Shown piece by piece: positions 18,100 through 26,836 of a DNA stretch of 64,000 nt. Position 1 is the first letter of the stretch. Each line of letters starts with the position of its first letter. Position numbers and translations under genes: made by a program. A model generated the notes under the pieces. That model was not told the origin of the DNA, ran no database searches, and saw only the letters and a program-made list of their open reading frames with translations. The DNA comes from Eubacterium sp. (lineage in GTDB: Bacteria; Bacillota; Clostridia; Oscillospirales; Acutalibacteraceae). The stretch covers positions 51,933-115,932 of the forward strand of contig JAFUEH010000001.1 of NCBI GenBank assembly GCA_017463985.1. Reading direction: 5' to 3'.

Positions 18100-18915
18100 A
18101 TGAACACAAGCCCTATCGGGGTATTTGATTCGGGCCTCGGCGGCCTGTCGACGGTGCGTGCGCTGAAGCGGCTGCTGCCGAACGAGGACATAATATATTT
18201 CGGAGACACCGGCCGTGTACCGTACGGCACACGCTCCAATGAAACGATCGAAACCTACTCGGCGCAGGATATCAAGTTTTTGCAGACCTTTGGCTGCAAA
18301 ATGATCGTCGTGGCCTGCGGCACGGTATCCACCGTATCCGCTCCGCTGATCGAACGCCTGCCGGTACCGGCTACCGGTATCGCCAAGCCCTCGGCGGCCG
18401 CCGCTGCTGCCGCCACGCAAAACGGCCGCGTCGGCATCATGGGCACCAGCGCCACCATCAACAGCGGTGCCTTTGACAGAGAGCTGCACCGACACAATCC
18501 GTCGATCACCGTGACCGCCGTGGCGTGTCCGCTGCTGGTTTCACTGGTGGAGGCGAACTGGATCAGTCCCGACGACGAGGTCACCAACGCCGCGGTGCGC
18601 CGTTACCTGCAGCCGATTCTAGCTGCCGGTGCGGATACAATCATCTTAGGCTGCACCCACTTTCCGCTGCTGGCGCCGATCATTCAGCGCCTTGCCGGCG
18701 AAAACGTTACCCTGATCGACTCCGGTCTAGAGGAGGCAAAGCACGTCAAGGCGGTGCTGGAGGCACAGGGGCTCACCAACCGCGCCGACCACGTCGGCAC
18801 GCACCGCTATTTCGTGTCGGATAAAACGCAGAATTTTTCTGTTGCCGCCGGCGCACTTTTAGGCGAGGACATCTCGGACCGGTGCGAATTTGTGGATATT
18901 ATGAAACGGATATAG
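18100..18915 (+). CDS. murI: Glutamate racemase
   Basis: 271 aa, usual length. It interconverts L- and D-glutamate in the cytoplasm to supply D-Glu for peptidoglycan. Visible marks are the N-terminal IGVFDSGLGGLSTVRAL, YFGDTGRVPYG, the first catalytic cysteine in VVACGTVSTV and the second in LGCTHFPLL. The first cysteine loop reads CGT where many racemases have CNT, a variant I would expect in clostridial enzymes. The ATG has GAGG 8 bp upstream. It starts a plus-strand run followed by the DUF1934 gene 7 bp later, then argS. Confidence 0.93.
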   Translation: MNTSPIGVFDSGLGGLSTVRALKRLLPNEDIIYFGDTGRVPYGTRSNETIETYSAQDIKFLQTFGCKMIVVACGTVSTVSAPLIERLPVPATGIAKPSAAAAAAATQNGRVGIMGTSATINSGAFDRELHRHNPSITVTAVACPLLVSLVEANWISPDDEVTNAAVRRYLQPILAAGADTIILGCTHFPLLAPIIQRLAGENVTLIDSGLEEAKHVKAVLEAQGLTNRADHVGTHRYFVSDKTQNFSVAAGALLGEDISDRCEFVDIMKRI

Positions 18916-18922
18916 GTACACT

Positions 18923-19348
18923 ATGGCAAAGAAAACACTGATCAAGGTCACGGGCACACAGCGGCTCGGCCGTGATAAGGATAAAATTGAACTCACCACT
19001 GTCGGCACGATGGAGGAAAAGCCGAACAGCTATGTCTTTTGTTATAACGAGGAGCAGGAACCGCCGCTGCGGCCGGTGCAGGCGACGCTGACGGTGTTCA
19101 AGGACGAAAAGCGTGTAGAGATCCTGCGCTCCGGCGACAACGGTTCGCTGCTGATCATCGAGCGCGCCAAGCGCAATCTGTGCTCCTACGGCACACCGTA
19201 CGGTGAGCTGCTGATGGGCATTTACGGCAAAAGCATAGAAAACCGTATCGGTGAAAAGCAAGGTACGGTCACCTTCGGCTATGACATTGATGTCAACGGG
19301 GCGCTCACCTCACAAAACGAGGTCAAGCTGGAATACAAAATTCACTAA
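18923..19348 (+). CDS. DUF1934 beta-barrel protein (YwiB-like)
   Basis: 141 aa. It belongs to the DUF1934 family, small lipocalin-like beta-barrels common in Firmicutes and often found beside argS, as here. Recognisable features are the repeated short strands, the KDEKRVEILRSGDNGSLLIIE segment and the C-terminal GYDIDVNGALTSQNEVKLEY, which is characteristic of the family. There is no signal peptide. The biochemical role is unknown. It lies 7 bp after murI and 22 bp before argS, so the three are probably one transcript. Confidence 0.85.
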   Translation: MAKKTLIKVTGTQRLGRDKDKIELTTVGTMEEKPNSYVFCYNEEQEPPLRPVQATLTVFKDEKRVEILRSGDNGSLLIIERAKRNLCSYGTPYGELLMGIYGKSIENRIGEKQGTVTFGYDIDVNGALTSQNEVKLEYKIH

Positions 19349-19370
19349 CAACGCATTAAAGGAAACAATC

Positions 19371-21059
19371 ATGTCAAAAATAGTAAAAGAAACCCAAGAG
19401 CTGTTAAAACTGAAGATCACCGAGGCGATCGCCGGTGCGATTGCCGACGGCGCGCTACCGGAGGCGGAAGTACCTGAATTTATTATTGAGAGACCGGCAG
19501 ACAAAAAGAACGGCGATTTTTCCACCAATGCCGCGATGGCCGGCGCCCGTGCCTTCCGAAAGGCGCCGCGGATGATTGCGGAGGCAATCGTGGCGCATCT
19601 GAGCCTCCAAGGCACGCTGTTTGACCGGGCAGAAATTGCCGGTCCTGGCTTCATCAATTTTTATCTTTCACAGGAATACTATGCCGCGATCGTGGCGGAC
19701 GTACTGGCCTGCGGCGACGATTACGGCAGGAGCAACTACGGCGAAGACAAAAAGGTCATCGTCGAATTCGTTTCCGCCAATCCGACCGGTCCGATGCATA
19801 TCGGCAACGCACGCGGCGGTGCGATCGGAGACTGTTTGGCCGCAGTGCTCGACCGCGCCGGCTATCAGGTATGGCGTGAGTTTTACGTCAATGACGCCGG
19901 CAATCAGATTGAAAAATTTGCGACGTCGCTGGAGGTGCGCTATCTGCAGGCGTGCGGCCAGGATATCGCCCTGCCGGAGGACGCCTATCACGGCGCTGAC
20001 ATCACAGAGCACGCCGAAAACTTCAAAGCCGTCTACGGCGACCGTTACGTTGATACGGACAGTGCCGAGCGCCGCCAGGCGCTGGTCGATTACGCCTTAC
20101 CTAAGAATATTGAAGGCTTGGAGCGTGATCTGAAGCAGTACCGCATTGTCTATGACAACTGGTTCCGCGAATCCTCGGTGCACGAGAGCGGCGCCGTCAC
20201 GGCTGTGATCGAGCAGCTTAAGGCCAAGGGCGTCACTTATGAGCAGGACGGCGCGCTTTGGTTCAAGGCCAGCGAATTCGGTAACGACAAGGACATCGTG
20301 CTGGTACGCGCCAACGGTCTGCCGACCTATATCGTACCGGATATCGCCTATCACTATAACAAGCTGGTAACGCGCGGCTTTGATAAAGCGATCGACGTGC
20401 TCGGTGCCGATCACCACGGCTATGTACCGCGCATGAAGGCAGCGCTGACAGCGCTCGGCCTTGACGCCTCCCGACTGGACTGCGTGATCATGCAGATGGT
20501 ACGGCTGGTGCGTGACGGCGAAACCATTAAGCTCTCCAAGCGTTCGGGCAAAGCGATCACGCTCAACACCCTGCTGGAGGAGATCCCGATCGACGCAGCG
20601 CGCTTTTTCTTCAACCTGCGCGAGCCGAACTCTCATTTCGACTTTGACCTGGAGCTGGCGGCAAAGCAGAGCAGCGACAACCCGGTCTACTATGTGCAGT
20701 ATGCCCACGCGCGTATCTGCTCTATCCTCAAGCGCGCAGCCGACCGCGGCGTAACGCTAGAGAATGCAACACCGGAGCTGCTGCAGCTGCTGACGACGGA
20801 GGAGGAGCACGACCTGATCGCGCATCTCTCCGCCCTAACGGACGAGATCATTGCCGCCGCCAAGCAATACGATCCGGCCAGGATCACCCACTATGTGACG
20901 CAGCTTGCCACGCTGTTCCACAAGTTCTATAACGCGCAGCGCGTAATGTGCGAGGACGCTGCGCTGACGGAAGCAAGGCTGTACCTGTGCACCGCCGTCA
21001 AGAACACCATCAAAAACATTTTGACCATGCTCAAAATTGAAGCGCCGGAATCCATGTAA
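19371..21059 (+). CDS. argS: Arginyl-tRNA synthetase
   Basis: 562 aa, class I synthetase that charges tRNA-Arg. The start is the ATG at 19371 (AAAGGAAACAATC upstream); the open frame extends further left but overlaps DUF1934. Visible are the N-terminal Add-1 domain, the HIGH-type signature in SANPTGPMHIGNARGG, the KLSKRSG loop near residue 387 and the C-terminal DALR-type anticodon-binding helices ending in KNILTMLKIEAPESM. Length and motifs are normal. Confidence 0.95.
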   Translation: MSKIVKETQELLKLKITEAIAGAIADGALPEAEVPEFIIERPADKKNGDFSTNAAMAGARAFRKAPRMIAEAIVAHLSLQGTLFDRAEIAGPGFINFYLSQEYYAAIVADVLACGDDYGRSNYGEDKKVIVEFVSANPTGPMHIGNARGGAIGDCLAAVLDRAGYQVWREFYVNDAGNQIEKFATSLEVRYLQACGQDIALPEDAYHGADITEHAENFKAVYGDRYVDTDSAERRQALVDYALPKNIEGLERDLKQYRIVYDNWFRESSVHESGAVTAVIEQLKAKGVTYEQDGALWFKASEFGNDKDIVLVRANGLPTYIVPDIAYHYNKLVTRGFDKAIDVLGADHHGYVPRMKAALTALGLDASRLDCVIMQMVRLVRDGETIKLSKRSGKAITLNTLLEEIPIDAARFFFNLREPNSHFDFDLELAAKQSSDNPVYYVQYAHARICSILKRAADRGVTLENATPELLQLLTTEEEHDLIAHLSALTDEIIAAAKQYDPARITHYVTQLATLFHKFYNAQRVMCEDAALTEARLYLCTAVKNTIKNILTMLKIEAPESM

Positions 21060-21092
21060 CAAGGATACCGGCAGCATAGAAAGGCTGTTGTT

Positions 21093-22526
21093 ATGAAAAA
21101 AATAAGCCCCAAGGTATTACACAAAATCGGTGACAAGCTGCTGGATTATACCTACAAAGACCCGAAGCGCAATATGCTCCGGCTGTTGAAGGTTGCCCGA
21201 CTGGCTGTGGGCGGTATGTACCCCGAAAGCACCTTCACCAAGCCGGTGGAGATCATTTCGGACGAAACCAACATCTGGCACCAATACCTATTTCAGGGAT
21301 TGGAGGACATCGACCGTGAGCATTTCAAAAGCATTGCGCTCACCTTTGCGATCGACGCCGGCTATGTCGGCACGTCCTCGCTGCGTGCAAACCGTGAAAA
21401 ATACGAATGTAATATTCCTTGGGTCATTCTGCTCGATCCGACCAGCGCCTGCAACCTGAAGTGCAAGGGCTGCTGGGCGGCGGAATACGGTCACCGCTCC
21501 AACCTTGCGCTGGACGATATGCGCCGACTCATCAGCGAGGCCAAGGCGCTCGGCACGCACTTCTTTATGTTTACCGGCGGCGAGCCGTTGGTACGCAAAA
21601 AAGATCTGCTCACGCTGGTCAGCGAAAACCGCGACTGTATTTTCCTGTGCTTTACAAACGGCACGCTGATCGACGACCAATTCTGTGAGGATATGAAAAA
21701 GGCCGGCAACCTGACGCTGGCGCTTTCCGTGGAGGGCACGCAGGAGACCACCGACGCACGCCGCGGTCCCGGCGTATACGACAAGGTCATGGACGCCATG
21801 CGCCTGCTCAAAAAGCACCAATGCCTGTTCGGCACCTCCGTTTGCTACACAAGCCAAAACTATGAGGCCGTCACCAGCGACGCCTTCTATGATATGGAAA
21901 TCGAGATGGGCGCCAAATTTGCCTGGTATTTCCACTATATGCCGATCGGCAGCGACGCGGATACCAGCCTGTTGCTGACGCCGGAGCAGCGCGAGCACGT
22001 GTATCGCGCGATCCGTGATAAGCGCAACAGCAAGACCGGTAAGCCGATCTTCACGGTAGACTTCCAGAACGACGGCGAATTTGTCGGCGGCTGTATCGCC
22101 GGCGGCAGAAACTATTTCCACGTGAACAGCGAGGGCGATGTGGAGCCGTGCGTATTCATCCATTACAGCGACTGCAATATTAAAGAAAAGAGCGTATTAG
22201 AGTGCTTAAAGTCACCGCTGTTCCACGAATATTACAAGGGTCAGCCCTTCAACGACAATATGCTGCGGCCCTGTCCGATGCTGGAAAATCCGGAGGCGCT
22301 GCGTGCACTGATCAAAAAGACCGGTGCCAAATCAACGAACCTGATTTTACCGGAAAGCGTTGAGGAGCTGTGCGCCAAGTGCGACGACTATGCCGCTGAC
22401 TGGGCGCCGGTGGCCAAGCGCATCTGGGAAGAAAAGGAACGCTTCAAGCCCTTTACGCAATACTGGCGCGATACGCCGGAGGGTCAGCGAGCGGCAGCGC
22501 AGCGGCTGCAAAGCAACGGTAAATAA
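21093..22526 (+). CDS. Radical SAM protein with C-terminal cysteine cluster
   Basis: 477 aa. The CxxxCxxC motif (CNLKCKGC, about residue 117) binds the [4Fe-4S] cluster that cleaves S-adenosylmethionine, and GGEPL follows as in the radical SAM barrel. An extra N-terminal region of about 105 residues precedes the barrel. The C-terminal part has spaced cysteines (CIAGG, GDVEPCVF, DCNIK, RPCPM, CAKCDDY) typical of SPASM or twitch-type auxiliary cluster domains. Substrate is unknown. It follows argS by 33 bp and may be co-transcribed. It ends before a strong bidirectional terminator. Confidence 0.85.
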   Translation: MKKISPKVLHKIGDKLLDYTYKDPKRNMLRLLKVARLAVGGMYPESTFTKPVEIISDETNIWHQYLFQGLEDIDREHFKSIALTFAIDAGYVGTSSLRANREKYECNIPWVILLDPTSACNLKCKGCWAAEYGHRSNLALDDMRRLISEAKALGTHFFMFTGGEPLVRKKDLLTLVSENRDCIFLCFTNGTLIDDQFCEDMKKAGNLTLALSVEGTQETTDARRGPGVYDKVMDAMRLLKKHQCLFGTSVCYTSQNYEAVTSDAFYDMEIEMGAKFAWYFHYMPIGSDADTSLLLTPEQREHVYRAIRDKRNSKTGKPIFTVDFQNDGEFVGGCIAGGRNYFHVNSEGDVEPCVFIHYSDCNIKEKSVLECLKSPLFHEYYKGQPFNDNMLRPCPMLENPEALRALIKKTGAKSTNLILPESVEELCAKCDDYAADWAPVAKRIWEEKERFKPFTQYWRDTPEGQRAAAQRLQSNGK

Positions 22527-22542
22527 TCTATATATGAACGGC

Positions 22543-22579
22543 AAAGCCGCCGCGGAGAATATCCGCGGCGGCTTTTGTC
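22543..22579. terminator. Bidirectional terminator between radical SAM and pfk genes
   Basis: A 14-bp perfect stem (AAAGCCGCCGCGGA, loop GAATA) is followed by TTTTG on the plus strand and preceded by AAA, so it can serve both convergent genes. Confidence 0.85.
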
Positions 22580-22616
22580 TTGCCTGTCGGTTAACGTGAA
22601 AAGTTTAATATTTCGG

Positions 22617-23864
22617 TCAATCCTTATATTTTTGTGCTTTGATATCCAGATGACGTATATCGATATAATCCGGCAGACCGCTGCGGAATGGCGTTTGCAC
22701 CGTGCCGCGAATCAGCGGTCGGAGGTAGGTCACCATTTCCTCGGTGACATCGTTCCCCTCCTGGTTGATCCAGCCGCGCGGCACCCGTTTTTCATTGTTG
22801 GCCACCACGGCAACATCCTCTGTATAATACTCCACACAGTACGGCTTGTCAGAGGTGCGGCGCAGCGTAGAGAATACGCCGGTTTTGCCGTCCAGCGCCG
22901 CTCTCACGGCAACAGAGCCGAGATTGAACGCCTCGTTGACATCACACAGCGAACAGATATGCCCGGCACTGCGCTGCAGTACGCTCGGCTCCAGGGCTCT
23001 TACCTTACAGCCCACCTCCTCTTCGATCACGCTTTTCAGATAAGCGGAGGTACCGCTGAGGCGCGCGTGACCGAACCTGTCAGCGCCGGTATCCTGCTTG
23101 GCCGAAATATACTCGCCGTTTTCGTCCTTGATGCCCTCCGACACCACCACAATGACAGAGTTATATTCCTCCAGCTTCTTCTTCACATCCCGTATAAACT
23201 GCTCTACCGAAAACGGCACCTCGGGCAGATAGACGAGGTGCGGCGCCGGCATATTGTCCTGCCGCGCCAATACAGACGCCGCCGTCAGCCAACCGGCGTC
23301 CCGACCCATTGCCTCGATGATATGCACGCTTTTAATAGAATAAATACTGGTATCGTACGCCACCTCACGCACGCACGCCGCAATATATTTGGCGGCGCTG
23401 CCGAAGCCGGGAGAATGATCAATACCCACCAGGTCATTATCGATCGTCTTGGGTATGCCGACAATGCGGACATCAATATTATGACGTGCGCCGTAATCGG
23501 ACAGCTGCTTTACCGTGTCCATCGAATCGTTACCGCCGATATAGATAAAATAGCCGACCTGATGCTTTTCCAGCAGGTTAAATATGTTCCGGTATTCCTC
23601 CTCGCTGCCGCTCAGCTTGTAGCGGCAGGAGCCCAAAAACATCGCCGGCGAGTGTTTCAGCCGGTTCAGCTCGTGCGGCAGGCTTTTGAACATCAGCGTC
23701 AAATTGATAATATTGTCCTCCAGCAGTCCCTCAATACCGTTGATCATGCCGTAGATATTATCAATTTCCTCCGCCAGCAAGCCGTATTCAATGGCACCGG
23801 CGAGGCTGGAATTGATCACGGCGGTCGGTCCGCCGGACTGTCCGATCATCATATTTTTACCCAT
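22617..23864 (-). CDS. Phosphofructokinase, pyrophosphate-type
   Basis: 415 aa, cytoplasmic glycolytic enzyme making fructose 1,6-bisphosphate. Motifs are the N-terminal GQSGGPTAVINSSLAG, GGNDSMDT (about 104-111) and PKTIDNDL (about 135-142). The aspartate in GGND(S) at the position where ATP enzymes have Gly, and the lysine in PKTIDND where ATP enzymes have Gly, are the known marks of PPi-dependent enzymes. I therefore predict PPi as phosphoryl donor; the sequence does not prove it. It follows the PI-PLC-like gene by 14 bp with AGGAG in between, so the two are one operon. Confidence 0.88.
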   Translation of the reverse strand: MGKNMMIGQSGGPTAVINSSLAGAIEYGLLAEEIDNIYGMINGIEGLLEDNIINLTLMFKSLPHELNRLKHSPAMFLGSCRYKLSGSEEEYRNIFNLLEKHQVGYFIYIGGNDSMDTVKQLSDYGARHNIDVRIVGIPKTIDNDLVGIDHSPGFGSAAKYIAACVREVAYDTSIYSIKSVHIIEAMGRDAGWLTAASVLARQDNMPAPHLVYLPEVPFSVEQFIRDVKKKLEEYNSVIVVVSEGIKDENGEYISAKQDTGADRFGHARLSGTSAYLKSVIEEEVGCKVRALEPSVLQRSAGHICSLCDVNEAFNLGSVAVRAALDGKTGVFSTLRRTSDKPYCVEYYTEDVAVVANNEKRVPRGWINQEGNDVTEEMVTYLRPLIRGTVQTPFRSGLPDYIDIRHLDIKAQKYKD

Positions 23865-23878
23865 AGTGTTCTCCTGTT

Positions 23879-24724
23879 TTAAAAATTGGTTTCCACCAGC
23901 TGACGTGCCAGCGCTTCGGTGATGAAGTCATAGTAAACCGTGCCGTAGTATTTTCCCTTTTCAAAGGGATAAGCTGCCAGCAGGCGGTTAATATAAGCGG
24001 CGTTTTTCCTTGGGCCACCGCGGCCGCCTGCGGTGGAGGTATAGTGATAATGCACCTGTCCGTCGTAGGCCTTGGCGCGGTCCAGCTGGGGCAAAAGCAC
24101 CTGCTCCCATTTTTCGGCAGGCGGATAGGCGTACCGGTCCTGAATCAAAAACCGCGTGTTTCCTGTTTTCAGCACCAGCGGCTGCGGCTCACGAAAATCC
24201 TGCTCGCGCCAGCGCGAAAAGTCGATCCCAAAGGGCTTGTCCGAAGCACAGCGGCGCACCAGCACCAGCTTGCCGCGCGCCTCCTCCAGTGACGGCGGCG
24301 CCGTACCGAGCCACCAAGCTGCCTGCATCGGGGCAATATATTGCTCCCGTAAGCGCCGAGCGCACAGCTGCTGATGACGGTTGTTGTCGTTTTTAAACTG
24401 TAAGACGACCGCCTCCTGCGGATGCTCCTCTAAAAAGCGGCGGCACTGTGCCGTGACCGCGGCAAAATCCATTGCCCGACCGTTCCCGTCCAGCACCCGA
24501 TCGATACCGTGCACCACTACTAAGCCGCCGTCCCTCTTCGGCGCAACGCGGATATCGAGCGAGCGCACACCCAAACACAGCTGCTCGTAAATGCTGTAGC
24601 GCTGGCACTGTGAACGGCGCGGAAAGTGTACCTTCACCGCTGCGCTGTCATGCGTCGCCGGCAGGTTCAGCGACAGCAACGGCTGCGTGCCGTCCAGCGC
24701 CCTCATCCAATCTGTCAGTTCCAT
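23879..24724 (-). CDS. PI-PLC X-domain phosphodiesterase-like protein
   Basis: 281 aa. It matches bacterial phosphatidylinositol-specific phospholipase C: the first catalytic histidine in LPATHDSAA (about 25), the LGVRSLDIRV strand and the second histidine in LVVVHG (about 72). These enzymes use general acid-base histidines in a TIM barrel. Unlike secreted PI-PLCs, no signal peptide is visible, so it may act inside the cell or on another phosphodiester. The ribosome site is weak. It is co-directional with and 14 bp upstream of the PPi-type PFK gene. Confidence 0.8.
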   Translation of the reverse strand: MELTDWMRALDGTQPLLSLNLPATHDSAAVKVHFPRRSQCQRYSIYEQLCLGVRSLDIRVAPKRDGGLVVVHGIDRVLDGNGRAMDFAAVTAQCRRFLEEHPQEAVVLQFKNDNNRHQQLCARRLREQYIAPMQAAWWLGTAPPSLEEARGKLVLVRRCASDKPFGIDFSRWREQDFREPQPLVLKTGNTRFLIQDRYAYPPAEKWEQVLLPQLDRAKAYDGQVHYHYTSTAGGRGGPRKNAAYINRLLAAYPFEKGKYYGTVYYDFITEALARQLVETNF

Positions 24725-24756
24725 TTGACATCACCGAAAAAAGTATAACAAAAATG

Positions 24757-24785
24757 TTGCAGATAATCAATAGGCAGGCTATAAT
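24757..24785 (+). promoter_or_regulatory. Sigma-A promoter of the 143-aa/PHP operon
   Basis: TTGCAG (24757-24762), 17-bp spacer, TATAAT (24780-24785), 36 bp before the ATG at 24822. Confidence 0.65.
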
Positions 24786-24821
24786 TATAATATAAAATAG
24801 AAGTTAAGCATAGGAAATAAC

Positions 24822-25253
24822 ATGAAGCTATTCACACACAGCGGCACTGTCACGCCGCAGCAAAGCAAAACCAATATCGATCTGTCCTTTACCGTACCGG
24901 AGGGCGTGGACGCCGTGCGCGTGGTTTATACCTATACGCCCAAAACCGTCGCCTCCCCTGCCGCGGAGCGTGCCGTACGCGAGGGCATGGCGGCGTGCGG
25001 CGTTACATCCTTCGATCTGGCGGCACAGCTGCCGGTCAAAAATCTGATCACGCTGTCCTTTGACGATCCCGAAGGCTACCGCGGTGCGTGTCACCGACAG
25101 CCAAACGAGCAGCACATCCTGCTGGGCACCGACAGTACCCCCGGTATCCTGAACCGTCCCGTTACGGCCGGTACATGGCACGCGGTACTCAACGTACACT
25201 ACGCCGGCTGTACGGTACAGTACACGCTGACGGCAGAGGGGGTGAGCGCATGA
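24822..25253 (+). CDS. Hypothetical protein coupled to PHP phosphoesterase
   Basis: 143 aa, not recognised by family name. It looks like a beta-sandwich: DLSFTVPEGVDAVRVVYTYT near the N-terminus and a C-terminal WHAVLNVHYAGCTVQYTLTA strand pair. No signal peptide is seen. Its stop overlaps the next start (ATGA at 25250-25253), so translation is coupled to the PHP-domain enzyme. That suggests it acts as a partner or carbohydrate/phosphate-binding accessory domain of that enzyme. In other organisms such domains can be fused N-terminally to PHP proteins (inference). Confidence 0.6.
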   Translation: MKLFTHSGTVTPQQSKTNIDLSFTVPEGVDAVRVVYTYTPKTVASPAAERAVREGMAACGVTSFDLAAQLPVKNLITLSFDDPEGYRGACHRQPNEQHILLGTDSTPGILNRPVTAGTWHAVLNVHYAGCTVQYTLTAEGVSA

Positions 25254-26203
25254 GCTGGCTTCCGTGTGAGCTGCATTGCCACACCGTACACTCTGACGGT
25301 GATTTTTTACCGCAAGCGCTGCAGCAGGCAGCCGTGGACAACGAGCTGGCGATGATCGCCCTGACAGACCACAACACCTTCAGCGGTGCCGCCGCCATGG
25401 ATAGCGCTGTGTTACCGTTCGTGCAGGGAATCGAATGGACGACCTACTTTGGTCACTTGCTTGTGTTAGGCGCTAACACTTTTGTTGACTGGCGCGACGC
25501 GGTGCCGGACAATATTGACGAAAAAATCAGCGCCGTCCGCGCGACCGGCGCTTTGGTCGGCGTAGCGCATCCGTTCCAGCTCGGCTCCCCGATGTGTACC
25601 GGCGGCCGATGGGAATTCCGTGTGCAGCAGTGGGAGCAGGTCAATTATATCGAAATCTGGCACGAGCGCTTTACGGCCGACAGCTACGAAAACCGCAACG
25701 CCCTGCAGCTTTGGACGTCGCTGCTGGACCGCGGCTACCGGCTGGCAGCGAGCTACGGCAGGGACTGGCACCGTCCGGCAAAGGGCGGTCACTTCTGTTG
25801 TACCTACCTTGATCTGCACGGCGCGCCGAGTCAGGCGAAGGCACTGGCAGCGATTGCCGGCGGCAGAACGGTTGTTTCCACCGGCGCACGCTTCTTTTTC
25901 ACCGTCACGCAGAACGGTCAGGTGTATCATATCGGTGATACGGTGCCGACCGGCGAAGCAGTGCTGGATTTTTACACAGACATCTACGCGCGCAGCCGCT
26001 TTAACGGCGCTAAGCTTGTGCACCAAACGGTTCGTGTGGTGACGAACGGCGGCGAAACCGTTACAGAAGCTTCGGTCAGCGATAGCCGCGTCGCCGTCAC
26101 GCTCGCGCCGGATCACTGGTATCGCGCCGAGCTTTACGGCACGTTCAACGGCGAGCCGGCGCTGCTGGCCGTCACCTCTCCGGTCTATACAGAGAAAGCC
26201 TGA
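25250..26203 (+). CDS. PHP-domain metal-dependent phosphoesterase
   Basis: 317 aa from the ATG overlapping the previous stop. The N-terminus ELHCHTVHSDGDF carries the HxH motif of PHP domains, followed by ALTDHNTFSG and later AHPFQLG and a GRDWH motif, which together supply the metal ligands. PHP enzymes hydrolyse phosphoesters with Mn, Fe or Zn. The last 110 residues are beta-rich and probably form an accessory domain. Substrate is unknown. A terminator overlaps the stop codon. Confidence 0.85.
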   Translation: MSWLPCELHCHTVHSDGDFLPQALQQAAVDNELAMIALTDHNTFSGAAAMDSAVLPFVQGIEWTTYFGHLLVLGANTFVDWRDAVPDNIDEKISAVRATGALVGVAHPFQLGSPMCTGGRWEFRVQQWEQVNYIEIWHERFTADSYENRNALQLWTSLLDRGYRLAASYGRDWHRPAKGGHFCCTYLDLHGAPSQAKALAAIAGGRTVVSTGARFFFTVTQNGQVYHIGDTVPTGEAVLDFYTDIYARSRFNGAKLVHQTVRVVTNGGETVTEASVSDSRVAVTLAPDHWYRAELYGTFNGEPALLAVTSPVYTEKA

Positions 26204-26229
26204 AGCTGCGACACAGCCTCAGGCTTTTT
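26195..26229 (+). terminator. Terminator after PHP gene
   Basis: AAAGCCTGA-GCTG pairs with CAGC-TCAGGCTTT around a CGACA loop and is followed by TT. The left arm contains the PHP stop codon. Confidence 0.8.
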
Positions 26230-26232
26230 CCA

Positions 26233-26415
26233 TTAATTTTGTTTGCGTACAATGCCGTATTCGTCCACGTCAGGGCGAAAATAGCGGCATTGCTTTCCGC
26301 TGTTCTGCAAGGCTAAAAAACGGGCGTACTCGTCCTCATCCAGCTGCAGACTGCAGTATGCCTCCTCGCTTTCCTCATCGAAGCGGTTATACCAACATTC
26401 GTCGCACAGTGCCAT
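26233..26415 (-). CDS. DUF6472-like small cysteine protein
   Basis: 60 aa with GAGGAGA before the ATG. The pattern CDECWYN, YCSLQLDEDEYARF, CRYFRP and a C-terminal VRKQN tail fits the small clostridial DUF6472 family. The four cysteines (CxxC plus two) probably bind zinc or another metal. Function is unknown. It is the last gene of the GH28/SecB-like operon, 10 bp after the preceding stop. Confidence 0.75.
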   Translation of the reverse strand: MALCDECWYNRFDEESEEAYCSLQLDEDEYARFLALQNSGKQCRYFRPDVDEYGIVRKQN

Positions 26416-26425
26416 AGCCGTCTCC

Positions 26426-26836
26426 TCAGTTCAGCAGGGAATCATCCGAGGGCGGCGTCATTTTGCTGACGACGCTGGTTTTTTTCAGGTGCATCATCGG
26501 CAGCATCAGTCCAGCCATGCCGCTCATCGCGGTGACGGAATGCACCGTCTGGCGCAAAAACGGAAACAGCTGATCAAAGGACGCTACGTGGATATCCGCC
26601 CGATCGTCGCCCTCCTCATAAGTAAACAGCGCCTCCATCGTCACCTTAATACTGAACGGACGCAGCTCCTCGTCGGCAATACGGAATTCCAGCACGCCAA
26701 GGCAGCGCTGCTCCGCCTCGTTGTAGCGTAATTCATAACGGTTGACGCTATGCTTTAAGCGCATTTCCGTTCCCATCTGAACACGGTTTTCATATTCAAT
26801 ACCGGTCACTCTGCTCCATTTAATATCTACCATCAT
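26426..26836 (-). CDS. SecB-like chaperone-fold protein
   Basis: 136 aa. Strand-rich N-terminal half with LGVLEFRI and FSIKVTMEALFTYE, then LFPFLRQTVHSVTAMSGMAGLMLP. This order resembles the SecB export chaperone fold, whose core ends in a similar hydrophobic helix and LP turn. SecB binds unfolded client proteins; distant Firmicute relatives are often linked to toxin-antitoxin or unknown roles, and no toxin is adjacent here. The ATG overlaps the GH28 stop (ATGA). The call rests on motif resemblance and should be taken as moderate. Confidence 0.55.
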   Translation of the reverse strand: MMVDIKWSRVTGIEYENRVQMGTEMRLKHSVNRYELRYNEAEQRCLGVLEFRIADEELRPFSIKVTMEALFTYEEGDDRADIHVASFDQLFPFLRQTVHSVTAMSGMAGLMLPMMHLKKTSVVSKMTPPSDDSLLN